Shown here: positions 34,147 through 42,689 of the stretch, piece by piece
How positions within the stretch are numbered: the stretch's first letter is position 1
How the letters are laid out: every line of letters begins with the position of its first letter
DNA from: an uncultured Halomonas sp.
GTDB lineage: Bacteria > Pseudomonadota > Gammaproteobacteria > Pseudomonadales > Halomonadaceae
Length of the DNA stretch: 64,000 nt
Assembly: GCF_946887195.1 (NCBI RefSeq)
Contig: NZ_CAMPKE010000011.1
Span: 1-64,000, forward strand
Direction of reading: 5' to 3'
Made by a program: the position numbers and the translations under genes
The notes under the pieces: generated by a model
The model's input: the letters and a program-made list of their open reading frames with translations, nothing else
What the model was told of the DNA's origin: nothing
The model's database searches: none

Positions 34147-34943
34147 GCGAGCGCTGGCAGAATCTGACCCGTGTCGAATTGAACGAAGCGCTCGGCGCGG
34201 ATAGCGTCGCCGTGCTCCCACTGGCGGCCATCGAACAGCACGGCGCGCACTTGCCGCTATCGACCGATCTGGATATCGGCGAAGGCATACTGGCGGCGGC
34301 GGTGGCGGCACTGCCCGAAGATTTCCCGCTATTCGAACTGCCGCCGATGGCGGTGGGAGCAAGCCATGAGCACGCCGGCTTTCCCGGCACGCTGAGCCTG
34401 CCGCCCGAAGTCGCCATTGCCGTTATCGAAGCGTATGGCGATTCATTGGCGCGCGCCGGCGTGCGTCGGCTGGTGCTGTTCAATAGCCACGGCGGCAACA
34501 AGGCGGTGGCCGATATCGCCGCGCTCGAGCTGCGCAAGCGCTGGGGAATGCTGGTGGTCAAGGCCAATTACTTTCGCTTCGCCCCGCCGGCTCAGGCGTT
34601 GCCGGTGGATGAGTTGCGTCATGGCCTGCACGGTGGCGCACTGGAAACGGCGATGATGCTGTACCTGGCCCCGCACAAGGTACGACACGAGCATCTCGGT
34701 CACCCGCCATCGCGCGGCGAAGCGATGGCGGGGCAGGGCCTGATGCTGGGCCCGGAAGGCGAGGCGGCCTTCGCCTGGCTAGCCGAAGATCTTCACCCCG
34801 GCGGCGTGGTCGGCGATGCCAAACTGGCCAATGCCGAACTGGGCGAGCGCCTGGTCAGCCACTATGGCGCGACGCTGGCAACCATTCTCACTGAAACCCG
34901 CGCCATGAATATCGACGATTTCGAGGCGGGTTTTCAGAAGTAA
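34143..34943 (+). CDS. Creatininase family amidohydrolase
   Basis: The 266-residue protein shows the creatininase pattern: VLPLAAIEQHGAHLPLSTD with metal-binding Glu, His and Asp, VGASHEHAGFPGTLSL, and LVLFNSHGGNKAV. The family includes creatinine amidohydrolases and, in archaeal riboflavin/F420 synthesis, a formamidopyrimidine amidohydrolase. The GTG or longer upstream frames are ignored because the ATG at 34143 follows GAGGAG and overlaps the manC stop. Given the GTP cyclohydrolase II-like gene 2.3 kb away, a role on a pyrimidine or related amide is possible, but this is speculation. Confidence 0.85.
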   Translation: MSERWQNLTRVELNEALGADSVAVLPLAAIEQHGAHLPLSTDLDIGEGILAAAVAALPEDFPLFELPPMAVGASHEHAGFPGTLSLPPEVAIAVIEAYGDSLARAGVRRLVLFNSHGGNKAVADIAALELRKRWGMLVVKANYFRFAPPAQALPVDELRHGLHGGALETAMMLYLAPHKVRHEHLGHPPSRGEAMAGQGLMLGPEGEAAFAWLAEDLHPGGVVGDAKLANAELGERLVSHYGATLATILTETRAMNIDDFEAGFQK

Positions 34944-35264
34944 GGGCCACTGCCGATTGGTAGGAAACTTAAGCACAGAGTGGTGCATTGCTTGAGGTGC
35001 ATTGCTTGAGGTGCATAGCGGTTCTGTTGGTGGTTCTCTCAACCAAGGTAGGCTCTATAGTTCGCCACGGGTGATTTGCCGTTTGGTTCTGCGCGCCGCT
35101 CGAATTTCCTTGAGCATCTTTGATAGGGGCCGACCAAGATTCCAATAAAGTAAGCGAGCTTGTTCGATCATTGTTCGCGTTGCTAGGGTGTCAAGACCGA
35201 TAATCTTTCCGAGGTTACTGGGCTACCGCTGGCTCCCCGGATCTTGCCAACAGGCAAGATTCAC
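34944..35264. other. Intergenic stretch with a short tandem repeat and a possible gene remnant
   Basis: A 14-base unit (GGTGCATTGCTTGA) occurs 2.5 times at 34982-35016. A minus-strand frame of 38 codons with an ATG at 35169-35171 and stop at 35055-35057 encodes a basic peptide that I cannot assign. The absence of promoter signals and of any partner suggests a decayed fragment, consistent with the neighbouring toxin locus being a site of rearrangement. Nothing else is evident here. Confidence 0.4.
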
Positions 35265-35639
35265 TCAATTCAGCCAATATTTTCCATAAATATACAGAGC
35301 AATCATTGCGGCGAATAGTGTTGCTCCTGTGCAAGCAGGAATTATGGCCCAGCGCCTTAATGAAATAGGTAAATTTCGAATTTCTTCAAGATCGGCTTCG
35401 CCATTTTTCGCTATGATTTTTGGGAAAAAAAGCATGCCGCTTATTTGCGCCAATCGATACATGCGTCCCAACGGCCCACCACCCCATATGCGCCGGTTGT
35501 TTTCTACTAGCTTACAGTTTTCAAGATAGTTTTCTATTTTTTCAAGCTTTGAGTAAGAGATATATGTCCATAATATTATTTGTAGCCAAATCAAGACGAG
35601 TATAATTACATACAGCCACCGGTGATCAAGGCCTTCCAT
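35265..35639 (-). CDS. Probable membrane immunity protein for the PAAR effector
   Basis: The 124-residue protein has two strong membrane helices, one near the N-terminus (WLYVIILVLIWLQIILWTYI) and one near the C-terminus (PACTGATLFAAMIALYIYG), with a basic and polar segment between. I do not recognise a family. Its ATG shares one base with the stop codon of the PAAR gene (TAATG), so both are translated together. An effector with a C-terminal membrane-inserting tip followed by a tightly linked small membrane protein fits a toxin-immunity pair. The gene is very AT-rich compared with its surroundings, which suggests recent acquisition with the toxin tip. Confidence 0.65.
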   Translation of the reverse strand: MEGLDHRWLYVIILVLIWLQIILWTYISYSKLEKIENYLENCKLVENNRRIWGGGPLGRMYRLAQISGMLFFPKIIAKNGEADLEEIRNLPISLRRWAIIPACTGATLFAAMIALYIYGKYWLN

Positions 35640-37072
35640 TATTTAGTGGCCTCGTAAATAAGCTTCCCACTCTCTTCTCCCAAAAAATTCCCTACGTTGC
35701 TTCCGATTATTCCACCTGCACCAACTACGACTAGACCACAGACAAGACCGCCTACTCCGAAAGTTGCTAGGCCAATCGCACCACAGACGGAGCCTGCAGC
35801 CAGACTGGCACCTATCCCTCCCAAGTACCCACCTCCAAACCCACCAATAAACGTCCCGGCCTCGGTGTATTTGACCCGGCTGCATTCGGCTTCTCGCCCG
35901 CTGGCGCAGGCTTGCTGAACCTTGGCATACGATGCCACGCCACCCAGCCCCACGCCGATCCAGCCGCCGGCTCGGATGTACTTGGCGGCCCTGGCCACGC
36001 CTTCGATGTGGGTCGCGTAGCCGGGAATGCCACTCACGCCACCATCGCGCCAGTGGTGCGTCAGGCTGCGGGTCGAAATGCCGAGCGCGTGGCGCAGCGA
36101 GGGGTGGTCGGGAAAGCCGACACTCCGCCGCACCAGCGGCCCCATCGCACTGTTCAGTTGGGTGAAGAGCCGGCGTCGTTGGGCAAGGAACTCCGGGTTG
36201 TTGAGGTTGCCATACTCGGCAAAGCTGCGCTGGTGGAGTTGCTCGATACTGAGTAGCGTGCGTTCGACCGTGGTCAGGTGTTTGCCGACCATGGCGGTGG
36301 CCGCGCCCACGCCGGCCGAGGAATAGTCGAGAAACGCAGCGATGGCGGCATGGTTCTCGACCATGAACTGGGCGTCTTCATCGCTCAACGAGGCCAGCGC
36401 GGCATCGACCCGGGCTGCGGCGTCGCGCAGCCGAGCATCTTCGGCCGTGCATTGCAGGTTGTCGGGATCGCTGAGCGCGGCCATTTGCCCAGGCTTGGCC
36501 CATTCGGCGAGATGTGGATTCAGCGCGCGAAATTTGTCGATTGCCTCGGGCTTCGCTCGGCCGAGTAGTTCGACTTCGAGTTCCTGACCCAACATGGGCC
36601 GTTCGACGATATGAAAGCCCGGCGCGGCGCTGCTGATGTTGTCAGCGTCGATTGGCGTGGTTGCCATTGCCGAGGAAGCCGTGACCGGCTGGGCATCGCT
36701 CGCCACTACTGACGAGGCTGACGTAGCGGAGCGCGCGGTGGCGACCTCATCGGTCGTGTCGGTATCGACGGGCGCGGTTTGCTGAAACCGGAACCCGCCG
36801 ATCTCGATACTCGTCGGCGAGCCGGTGGTCACGCTCGAACCGGTAATCACCTGACCGCCGCAGGAGGTTTTACTGCCGTTGATCGCGGCGGGGCTGTCTT
36901 CGATCTCGAACCAGTCGGCGCCGGTAGTAATCGTTGCCCCGCAGGAGCTCATGTCACCGATGCGCGCCGCCGGGATATCGTCGACGAAGACCGTACGTGC
37001 GCCGCTGACGATCTTGTGCGGCCCGCCCTTACAATTGCAGACGACCTTGTCGCCGATTTTTGCCAGTTCCAC
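35639..37072 (-). CDS. PAAR-domain effector with glycine-zipper C-terminus (type VI secretion toxin)
   Basis: The start is a GTG at 37070-37072 with AAGGAG six bases upstream, giving 477 residues beginning MELAKIGDKVVC. Residues 1-80 form a PAAR domain (KIVSGARTVFVDDIPAARIG, SPAAINGSKTSCGGQVITGS), which caps VgrG spikes. The middle region is helical and GC-rich in coding. The last 80 residues are membrane-prone and Gly-rich (GGFGGGYLGGIGASLAAGSV and VGGLVCGLVVVGAGGIIGS), resembling pore-forming tips. Base composition shifts to AT-rich at about 35900, as expected for an exchanged toxin module. No other T6SS gene is nearby. Confidence 0.82.
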   Translation of the reverse strand: MELAKIGDKVVCNCKGGPHKIVSGARTVFVDDIPAARIGDMSSCGATITTGADWFEIEDSPAAINGSKTSCGGQVITGSSVTTGSPTSIEIGGFRFQQTAPVDTDTTDEVATARSATSASSVVASDAQPVTASSAMATTPIDADNISSAAPGFHIVERPMLGQELEVELLGRAKPEAIDKFRALNPHLAEWAKPGQMAALSDPDNLQCTAEDARLRDAAARVDAALASLSDEDAQFMVENHAAIAAFLDYSSAGVGAATAMVGKHLTTVERTLLSIEQLHQRSFAEYGNLNNPEFLAQRRRLFTQLNSAMGPLVRRSVGFPDHPSLRHALGISTRSLTHHWRDGGVSGIPGYATHIEGVARAAKYIRAGGWIGVGLGGVASYAKVQQACASGREAECSRVKYTEAGTFIGGFGGGYLGGIGASLAAGSVCGAIGLATFGVGGLVCGLVVVGAGGIIGSNVGNFLGEESGKLIYEATK

Positions 37073-37226
37073 CGCCGACTCCTTGATATCCGAACGAGAG
37101 CAATACCGATGAGTCGCGATTCTACCTGCCAAACGGCGTCGAGCTTGTAAGCCAGAGACGACAGTTTTTGTAGGAAATATCGTAAATCTACCAGCCGACG
37201 GCAGAGTTCCAGCCAGTCCCAACCAT

Positions 37227-38351
37227 TCAAAAGCCCTTTGTGGAACTACCCGAACGCCCATCCAGTACACCGTCGAGCAGATGCCCGGCGCGCTTGGATT
37301 TGGCATTCAGGTAGCGATAGTTCTCTTCGGTCAGGCTGCCATACAGTGCCTGGCGGTCGGCGACATCAATACCACCTTCGATCAGCGCGGCGATCTTCAC
37401 CGGATTGTTGGTCAACAGCTGCACGCGGCGAATGTCGAGCGCGGCGAGCATATCCACCGCCACGCCGTAGCGGCGTTCGTCATCGCCGAAGCCCAGTACC
37501 TGGTCGGCGTCCACGGTATCGAGCCCCTGATCCTGCAGGGTATAGGCGCGTAGCTTGTTGGCCAGGCCGATGCCGCGCCCCTCCTGCGCCAGATAGAGCA
37601 GCACGCCGCCGCCCATCGCACCGATATCGGCGACGGCATTGCGCAATTGCTCACCACAGTCGCAGCGCAAGCTGCCGAACAGATCGCCGGTCAGGCAAGC
37701 CGAATGCAGGCGCAGCGGTACCGCGTCGGACCATGTCTCGGACTTGCCGATGAGTACGGCGATATGCTCACGCAGGCCATCGGGCTCACGAAACAGGATG
37801 AAGCGGCTCTCGATGGCATCGGCGAGTGGAATGCGTGCCTCGCTGACCCGCTTCAGTAGACCCGAGGCGGCGTCGAAGCAGCGTTCGGCATCGCTGGCCT
37901 CTACCGCCAGCAATGAACCGCTCTCGATCAGCGCTTCGATCTTGGCTCGGGATTTACGGGCCACGCGCGCAGTGAGCGCGGCGGGAATCAATAGCGCGCG
38001 CCGCATCAGGGCCAGCGCGGCATGATCGGCGCGGCTGGCGGGCACCGCCGGCTGGAAATACTCGCTGGCATCGGCGGCGAAGGCCAGCTCATTGAGCCGC
38101 TGCACGTCGAGTGTCGCCAACGAGCAGAGCGGCAATCGTGCGGCGCTGGTATCGACCGTCCTGCCCAGCAGGGCCAGCCGGTGACGGCTCAACACCAGCC
38201 CTGGAGCGTCGCCGGCGCTGGCGACCAGCCTATCGAGCGCGCCGTCATCGATGCTTTCGATAGGCTGGACCAGCACATCCTGATCGCCGTCACGCAGCAA
38301 TACCGGCAAGCCACGGCGAATATCGAAGATGGCGCGTTCGACCTGGTGCAT
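37227..38351 (-). CDS. GTP cyclohydrolase II-like protein with degenerate RibB-like N-terminus
   Basis: The 374-residue product (ATG at 38349-38351, AGGGAG six bases upstream) has a C-terminal GTP cyclohydrolase II domain with the zinc motif CLTGDLFGSLRCDCG, YLAQEGRGIGLANKLRAY and QLLTNNPVKI. Its N-terminal 180 residues align loosely with RibB (AIFDIRRGLPVLL) but lack the acidic DRENEGD metal/substrate motif, so that half is likely inactive. The HSEC tetrad reads HSAC here. It should open the GTP imidazole ring. A paralogue of the riboflavin pathway committed to another product is suggested by its neighbours. Confidence 0.85.
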   Translation of the reverse strand: MHQVERAIFDIRRGLPVLLRDGDQDVLVQPIESIDDGALDRLVASAGDAPGLVLSRHRLALLGRTVDTSAARLPLCSLATLDVQRLNELAFAADASEYFQPAVPASRADHAALALMRRALLIPAALTARVARKSRAKIEALIESGSLLAVEASDAERCFDAASGLLKRVSEARIPLADAIESRFILFREPDGLREHIAVLIGKSETWSDAVPLRLHSACLTGDLFGSLRCDCGEQLRNAVADIGAMGGGVLLYLAQEGRGIGLANKLRAYTLQDQGLDTVDADQVLGFGDDERRYGVAVDMLAALDIRRVQLLTNNPVKIAALIEGGIDVADRQALYGSLTEENYRYLNAKSKRAGHLLDGVLDGRSGSSTKGF

Positions 38352-38439
38352 GGTCGTCTCCCTGTCGTGGTTAAGGTTGTTCTCTCGCTGGGCGCTGCGC
38401 ATGATGTGATTCCTGCCTGTGTTTTTAGGATGAGGATGC

Positions 38440-39336
38440 ATGAGCGAATCTTCCCTGGATATGGCCTGGTCCTGCGTGCGCGACGCCGTGAACGCCGATT
38501 GGTCGTCAGTCATGTCGCTGTCCCTGACGTTGGGTGATCATGCGCTGGAAATCCAGCATGGCGGTGCCTGGCATTGCGACGGTCCGATCGATGGCGACGC
38601 GCGCAGTCTGCTCGATTGCCTGTTGCCCCTGGTGGCCCGTGCCGAGCCGCTGGCCATCGCCCAGCTCGGGCAAAGCCTGGATGGGCGTATCGCTACGGTG
38701 ACCGGGGCGTCGCATTACGTGAACGGCATCGAGAGCCGTGTACATCTGCACCGGCTGCGGGCGCTGGTCGATGCCGTGCTGGTCGGAGCGAGCACCGTCG
38801 CTGCCGACGACCCCCGACTCAGCGTGAGACTGGTCGCTGGCCGCCATCCGCTGCGGGTGATACTCGATCCGCGCGGCCGGCTTCCTGCCGAGCGGCATGT
38901 CTTTCAATCCGCTGAGGCGCCGACCTTGCACCTGGTCGGCGAGGGCGCACCGTCGAACGGCCCGGTGGGGGCGCATGTCGAGCGCATCGCGATGCCACTC
39001 GGCGATGGCGGTATCGACGCGGGAATCGAACCGCGCGCCATACTCGAACTGCTTGCCGTGCGCGGGCTCGAGCGGGTGCTGATCGAGGGCGGCGGGCTGA
39101 CGGTGTCGCGGTTTCTCGAAGCGGGCGTACTGCATCGCTTGCATCTTTTGGTGGCTCCGCTGCTGATCGGCTCGGGGCGTCCCGGACTCTCGCTGACGCC
39201 GATCGACACGCTCGATCGTGCGCTGCGCCCCGAGGCGCGGACGTTTACCTGTGGCGACGACACCCTGTTCGACCTGGCGTTTGCCGCCCCCACCGCGACG
39301 GCCCGAGCTCTCGGCCCGGCGGCGCAGCAGGAATAA
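38440..39336 (+). CDS. RibD C-terminal reductase-like protein
   Basis: The 298-residue protein contains the RibD reductase (dihydrofolate-reductase-like) domain: AQLGQSLDGRIATVTGASHYV, HLHRLRALVDAVLVGASTV, DDPRLSVRLV, VLIEGGGLTVSRFLEAG and APLLIGSGRPGL. The zinc deaminase domain of RibD is missing. In its place is a 70-residue N-terminus with no clear family. With the cyclohydrolase II-like enzyme divergently upstream it could reduce the ribosyl side chain of the ring-opened GTP product without deamination, a route that would not lead to normal riboflavin. The 3' part overlaps an open frame on the other strand. Confidence 0.85.
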   Translation: MSESSLDMAWSCVRDAVNADWSSVMSLSLTLGDHALEIQHGGAWHCDGPIDGDARSLLDCLLPLVARAEPLAIAQLGQSLDGRIATVTGASHYVNGIESRVHLHRLRALVDAVLVGASTVAADDPRLSVRLVAGRHPLRVILDPRGRLPAERHVFQSAEAPTLHLVGEGAPSNGPVGAHVERIAMPLGDGGIDAGIEPRAILELLAVRGLERVLIEGGGLTVSRFLEAGVLHRLHLLVAPLLIGSGRPGLSLTPIDTLDRALRPEARTFTCGDDTLFDLAFAAPTATARALGPAAQQE

Positions 39337-40290
39337 CGCGCCGGGCAGGCTGGAGGCCAGTACTAGCAAACCATAAGCCACCGAAATCGCCACGCCCTGA
39401 GCGGGCGGCAGACCGGCGCCGACCCAAACCAGTGCCGCGGCGCCTTCGCGCAGGCCCCAACCGGCGATCGATAATGGAATGGCCATGATCATCAGGATAG
39501 GTGGAATCAGCGCCATTAGCGTGATGGTAGGGAGTTCGACGCCGATGGCGCGGGCCGCGCAGACGAACACGGCGACATAGCTGGCGACCACAAGTATCGA
39601 GCCGAGTATCTGGCGCGGCCACGCCTGCGCACTGAGCAAGCTACGGTAGAGATCGCCGCCGAGACCGTGCAGGGCGCGCGGTGGCCTGCGGTACAGGCGG
39701 CGCAGCAGCGCGCTCACCGCGATCAGGCCGATGACGACGACCGACCAGATACTCACCTGGCTGGCGGTTGGCGCATCGACGCCCTGGGTCATGACGCTCG
39801 AGAGAGCCGCGCCTATTGGCTCGCGCCATACCGGCGCTAGCAGGGTCATTATCGCCATGATGACGAGTACCAACTGCCCCGAGATGCGCTCGATGATTAC
39901 CGCACGCAGCGCCGGGCCTCGCTCGCCACTCTCGCGGGCATGGCGCCAGGCGCGGGCGGCGTCGCCCATGACCCCGCCCGGCAGCACCTGATTGAGAAAG
40001 GTCGCCAGATAATAGTCGCCCAGCGCCGCGCTCCAGCGCAGCCGAACGTTCAGCAGGCGTGCGGTGAGTCGCCAACGCCATGCCGATATCGCTACCTGTG
40101 GCAGTGTCAGTGCCAGGGCCAGCGCGACCCAGCTTGGCGATAGCCGTTCGACTTCGGCGACGATCGTCGCTATGTCCAGCCACGCCAGCAAGCCACCGAG
40201 CAGTGTCAGGCTGGCAATCGGACGCAGCCAGGCGCGTGGTCGCCGCCAGGCAGCCAGGGCGTGCCAGCGCAATCGACGCGGCGCGGTCAT
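38506..40290 (-). CDS. Lysylphosphatidylglycerol synthase-type (UPF0104-like) membrane protein with run-on C-terminus
   Basis: Residues 1-330 (from the ATG at 40288-40290) form a multi-span membrane protein of the LPG synthase TM / UPF0104 group, with LDIATIVAEVERLSPSWVAL, the family segment LNQVLPGGVMGDAARAWRHA, IIERISGQLVLVI, and SIAGWGLREGAAALVWVGAG. These domains are linked to lipid flipping. The reading frame then lacks a stop for another 265 codons and runs antisense through the RibD-like gene to 38506, with Arg/Gln-rich composition typical of antisense reading. A functional end near 39300 is likely but no stop is there. It begins one base after the methyltransferase stop. Confidence 0.75.
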   Translation of the reverse strand: MTAPRRLRWHALAAWRRPRAWLRPIASLTLLGGLLAWLDIATIVAEVERLSPSWVALALALTLPQVAISAWRWRLTARLLNVRLRWSAALGDYYLATFLNQVLPGGVMGDAARAWRHARESGERGPALRAVIIERISGQLVLVIMAIMTLLAPVWREPIGAALSSVMTQGVDAPTASQVSIWSVVVIGLIAVSALLRRLYRRPPRALHGLGGDLYRSLLSAQAWPRQILGSILVVASYVAVFVCAARAIGVELPTITLMALIPPILMIMAIPLSIAGWGLREGAAALVWVGAGLPPAQGVAISVAYGLLVLASSLPGALFLLRRRAESSGRRGGGGKRQVEQGVVATGKRPRLGAQRTIERVDRRQRESGTPRADQQRSHQKMQAMQYARFEKPRHRQPAALDQHPLEPAHGKQFEYGARFDSRVDTAIAEWHRDALDMRPHRAVRRCALADQVQGRRLSGLKDMPLGRKPAARIEYHPQRMAASDQSHAESGVVGSDGARSDQHGIDQRPQPVQMYTALDAVHVMRRPGHRSDTPIQALPELGDGQRLGTGHQGQQAIEQTARVAIDRTVAMPGTAMLDFQRMITQRQGQRHD

Positions 40291-40291
40291 T

Positions 40292-41185
40292 TCAGGCCTT
40301 CTCGCCGGTGTGGTTGGGCGGGCAAGCGAAAACGTCATCATGACCGACCCAAAGCCCCAGCATGCCGTCATCTAGCGCTCTGCACCGATCGGCAAGCCAG
40401 GTCGTGAGTAGCTCATCGGATTGCGGGGCCTGCTCGGCGGCGGCCTGAACCCAGCCGTCGAGCAGCGCCCGAGCGAGGGCGATGTCCTCGGCGTGGCCTG
40501 GCAACAACAGCCACGGGCTTGGCGCGCTGGCGATGCGATAACCGCGCCGGGAGAAGGCCGCGATAAGCGCTGCGCCGCCGCCGCCGCCCAACGCCTTGCC
40601 GAAGCCTTTGTCGCGTTGCTGGTGAATGTTGACCCAGCGCCGCACCCAGCGGTCTTCGGCGTTGTCCTGGGCTTGGCCATGGCGATCGATGAAGCGCCAT
40701 TCGCCGTTCACGCTCAAGGTGAACAGTACGGCGGCAGCGCTCGCCTCGCAGGCATCGGCCAGGCGCTCGAGCCAGTCGCGTGAGACCAGGTCGAACAGCG
40801 CCGAGGCGCAGATCAGGTCGCTGCCCTCGATAGACGCCGCATTTAGTTCGGTCAGGTTGCGGCAGTCGCCGATCGCTTCGATGGGGTTGCCGCCTGCATC
40901 GCGCAACGAGGAGCAGCGAGCGATGGCCTGATCGAGCAGCCGAGGGTCGTGATCGACCAGCCGCCAGCGCTGGTTGGCGGGCAGGCGCGGCGCCAGAAAT
41001 TGCAGATTGCTGCCACTGCCGCTACCCAGATCCACCAGCGAGAGGGCTCGCTGGGGATGGCGCCGGTGCTTCAGCCACTCGCTGGCGCGTCGCGTCAGCG
41101 CGCTGTCCCGCGCGGCATGATCGGCGGATTCGCGCAGGCGCAGCCAGTGGCCATCGAACGTGCTGCCGGGAGCGGGTTGGTTCAT
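40292..41185 (-). CDS. Class I SAM-dependent methyltransferase
   Basis: The 297-residue protein has the Rossmann methyltransferase motif SLVDLGSGSGSNLQFLAPRL with the glycine-rich SAM loop, an acidic ribose-binding position in WRLVDHDPRL, and SDLICASALFDLVSRDWLE as motif IV. The substrate is unknown; other features do not resemble rRNA or tRNA methyltransferases. It overlaps the glycosyltransferase gene by four bases upstream and lies one base from the membrane protein gene, so all three are co-translated. It could methylate the small molecule or glycolipid produced by this cluster. Confidence 0.85.
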   Translation of the reverse strand: MNQPAPGSTFDGHWLRLRESADHAARDSALTRRASEWLKHRRHPQRALSLVDLGSGSGSNLQFLAPRLPANQRWRLVDHDPRLLDQAIARCSSLRDAGGNPIEAIGDCRNLTELNAASIEGSDLICASALFDLVSRDWLERLADACEASAAAVLFTLSVNGEWRFIDRHGQAQDNAEDRWVRRWVNIHQQRDKGFGKALGGGGGAALIAAFSRRGYRIASAPSPWLLLPGHAEDIALARALLDGWVQAAAEQAPQSDELLTTWLADRCRALDDGMLGLWVGHDDVFACPPNHTGEKA

Positions 41186-42270
41186 GACGATACTCGCTTG
41201 ACGGTTTCAAGCGACGATGGGTCGGTCAAGGCGTTGGCAAAGGCCATGCCGGCCGCACTCCAGTCCGTGAGGTTTTCGCGAGCCCGGCGAGCGCCGGCAC
41301 GCAAGCGCTGCCTGAGTTCGGGATCGTCGAACCAGCGACGCAGCGCATCGGCGAGTGCGGTGACATCACCCGGTGGCACCGCAAGGCCGGCGTCGTGCGG
41401 CAGGGTATGGGTAAGCGCTCCGCCGGTGGTGGTGATTACCGGCAGGCCGCGGGCGAGTGCCTCGCTGACGACCATGCCATAGCCTTCGTAATGGGAGGGC
41501 AGTAAGAACACATCAGCATCGTGATAGGCGGCGCTCAGCGCCTTGGTGTCGCATTCGCCGAGTAGCCGGATTCGGTTGCCGAGACCGTGTTGCAGTAGTT
41601 TCGCGGTCAGCGCCCTGGTGTGATTCAAATCGCGGTCTAGTGAGCCGATGCAGTCGCACTGCCAGGCGGGCTCTTTTATCCGTGCCAGCGCGTCGATCAG
41701 CACGTCGTGGCCCTTGCGCGGGATGAGGGTGGCCACGCACAGCAGCCGCTGCGCGCCGTCTCGCTCCATACTCGCGCTTTGCGCCAGCGGCGCCGGGTCG
41801 ACGCCGGGCTCGATGACCGAGATGCGTTCGGCGGCGACGGCGAAGTCGGCCAGCCGCCGGGCGGTGAAGGCACTGGTGGCGATGACTCGCCGCACCGCTG
41901 CGAGTGCGCGGGTCTCGCTGATCGTGAAGCGCGCGCGCTGGGCGTCGTCGAGGCCGGTTTCATCGGCCAACGGATGATGCACCAGCGCGGTCAGGTCGAG
42001 CCGGCTGCCGTGCCTGGCGACGATCTCGGGCAAGCCGCCCATGGCCAAGCCATCGATCACCACGCGGGCAGCGTCGGGTTGGCCAGCCAGGGCATCGTCA
42101 AGAGCCCGGGCGGAAGCGGCGTCAGGCTCCGGGAAGCTGCCGCCGAGTCCGATGACGGCGACCTCCCAGCCCTGGCTTCGTAGCGCGGCGGCGATGCGGG
42201 CGTCATAGACGTAGCCGCCGGTGAGCTGGGCGGGGTCGCCGGCGACGATGAGCGTCAGCGAGCGATTCAC
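41182..42270 (-). CDS. Family 4 glycosyltransferase (GT-B fold)
   Basis: The 362-residue enzyme has a GT-B layout. The N-terminal domain includes [17 protein letters not shown] and [15 protein letters not shown]. The C-terminal domain has [19 protein letters not shown] and the sugar-nucleotide site [20 protein letters not shown] (EX7E motif). It should transfer a hexose from a nucleotide donor to a lipid or small molecule. The GTG at 42268-42270 is taken as start because it overlaps the stop of the 6-PTPS-like gene by four bases (GTGA). A longer ATG-like frame would run through that gene. Confidence 0.87.
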   Translation of the reverse strand: MNRSLTLIVAGDPAQLTGGYVYDARIAAALRSQGWEVAVIGLGGSFPEPDAASARALDDALAGQPDAARVVIDGLAMGGLPEIVARHGSRLDLTALVHHPLADETGLDDAQRARFTISETRALAAVRRVIATSAFTARRLADFAVAAERISVIEPGVDPAPLAQSASMERDGAQRLLCVATLIPRKGHDVLIDALARIKEPAWQCDCIGSLDRDLNHTRALTAKLLQHGLGNRIRLLGECDTKALSAAYHDADVFLLPSHYEGYGMVVSEALARGLPVITTTGGALTHTLPHDAGLAVPPGDVTALADALRRWFDDPELRQRLRAGARRARENLTDWSAAGMAFANALTDPSSLETVKRVSS

Positions 42271-42665
42271 AGCGCGCCCTCGTAACTGGCCCAGGCAATA
42301 TGCGATTCGTGCAGTGTCACGCACAGGGCGGTCAAGCCACTGGCCGTATCGCCCAGGCGGCCTGTGCGTATCGCTTCGGCCAGGCGCTCGAAGATGATGC
42401 CGGCCATGAATTCGGTCGTGGTATTGCGACCGCGAAACTCGGGGGCGTCGTCGAGGTTGCGAAAATTGAGTTCTGCCAGCACGTCGGCAAGCGCCTTGCC
42501 GGCCAGGCCGATATCGACGATCAGGTCATCGTCATCGAGCGCTGGACGCTTGAAGGTGACATCGACCACGTAAGTCGCACCATGTTGGCGTTGGGCGGGG
42601 CCGAAGATCTCACCTTGAAAGCTGTGTGCGATCATGAAGTGATCGCGAACGGTCAGACTGTACAT
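42267..42665 (-). CDS. 6-pyruvoyl-tetrahydropterin synthase / QueD-like protein with altered metal site
   Basis: The 132-residue protein has the T-fold pattern of 6-PTPS/Que[18 protein letters not shown] with zinc His14, [37 protein letters not shown], and the C-terminal [13 protein letters not shown] with the glutamate that holds the pterin ring. The HGH zinc pair reads HGA here (His28, Ala30), and no catalytic Cys is seen before it. It may therefore be a variant with changed chemistry. It lies between a dehydrogenase and a glycosyltransferase gene, the latter overlapping by four bases. Confidence 0.82.
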   Translation of the reverse strand: MYSLTVRDHFMIAHSFQGEIFGPAQRQHGATYVVDVTFKRPALDDDDLIVDIGLAGKALADVLAELNFRNLDDAPEFRGRNTTTEFMAGIIFERLAEAIRTGRLGDTASGLTALCVTLHESHIAWASYEGAL

Positions 42666-42689
42666 GCGCGTCTCCTTGTGCGAGTTGTG

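Noticed and set aside
37073..37306. 78-codon N-terminal extension of the PAAR protein
   Set aside because: The GTG at 37070-37072 follows a perfect AAGGAG, and PAAR domains normally begin at the N-terminus; the extension has no family similarity.
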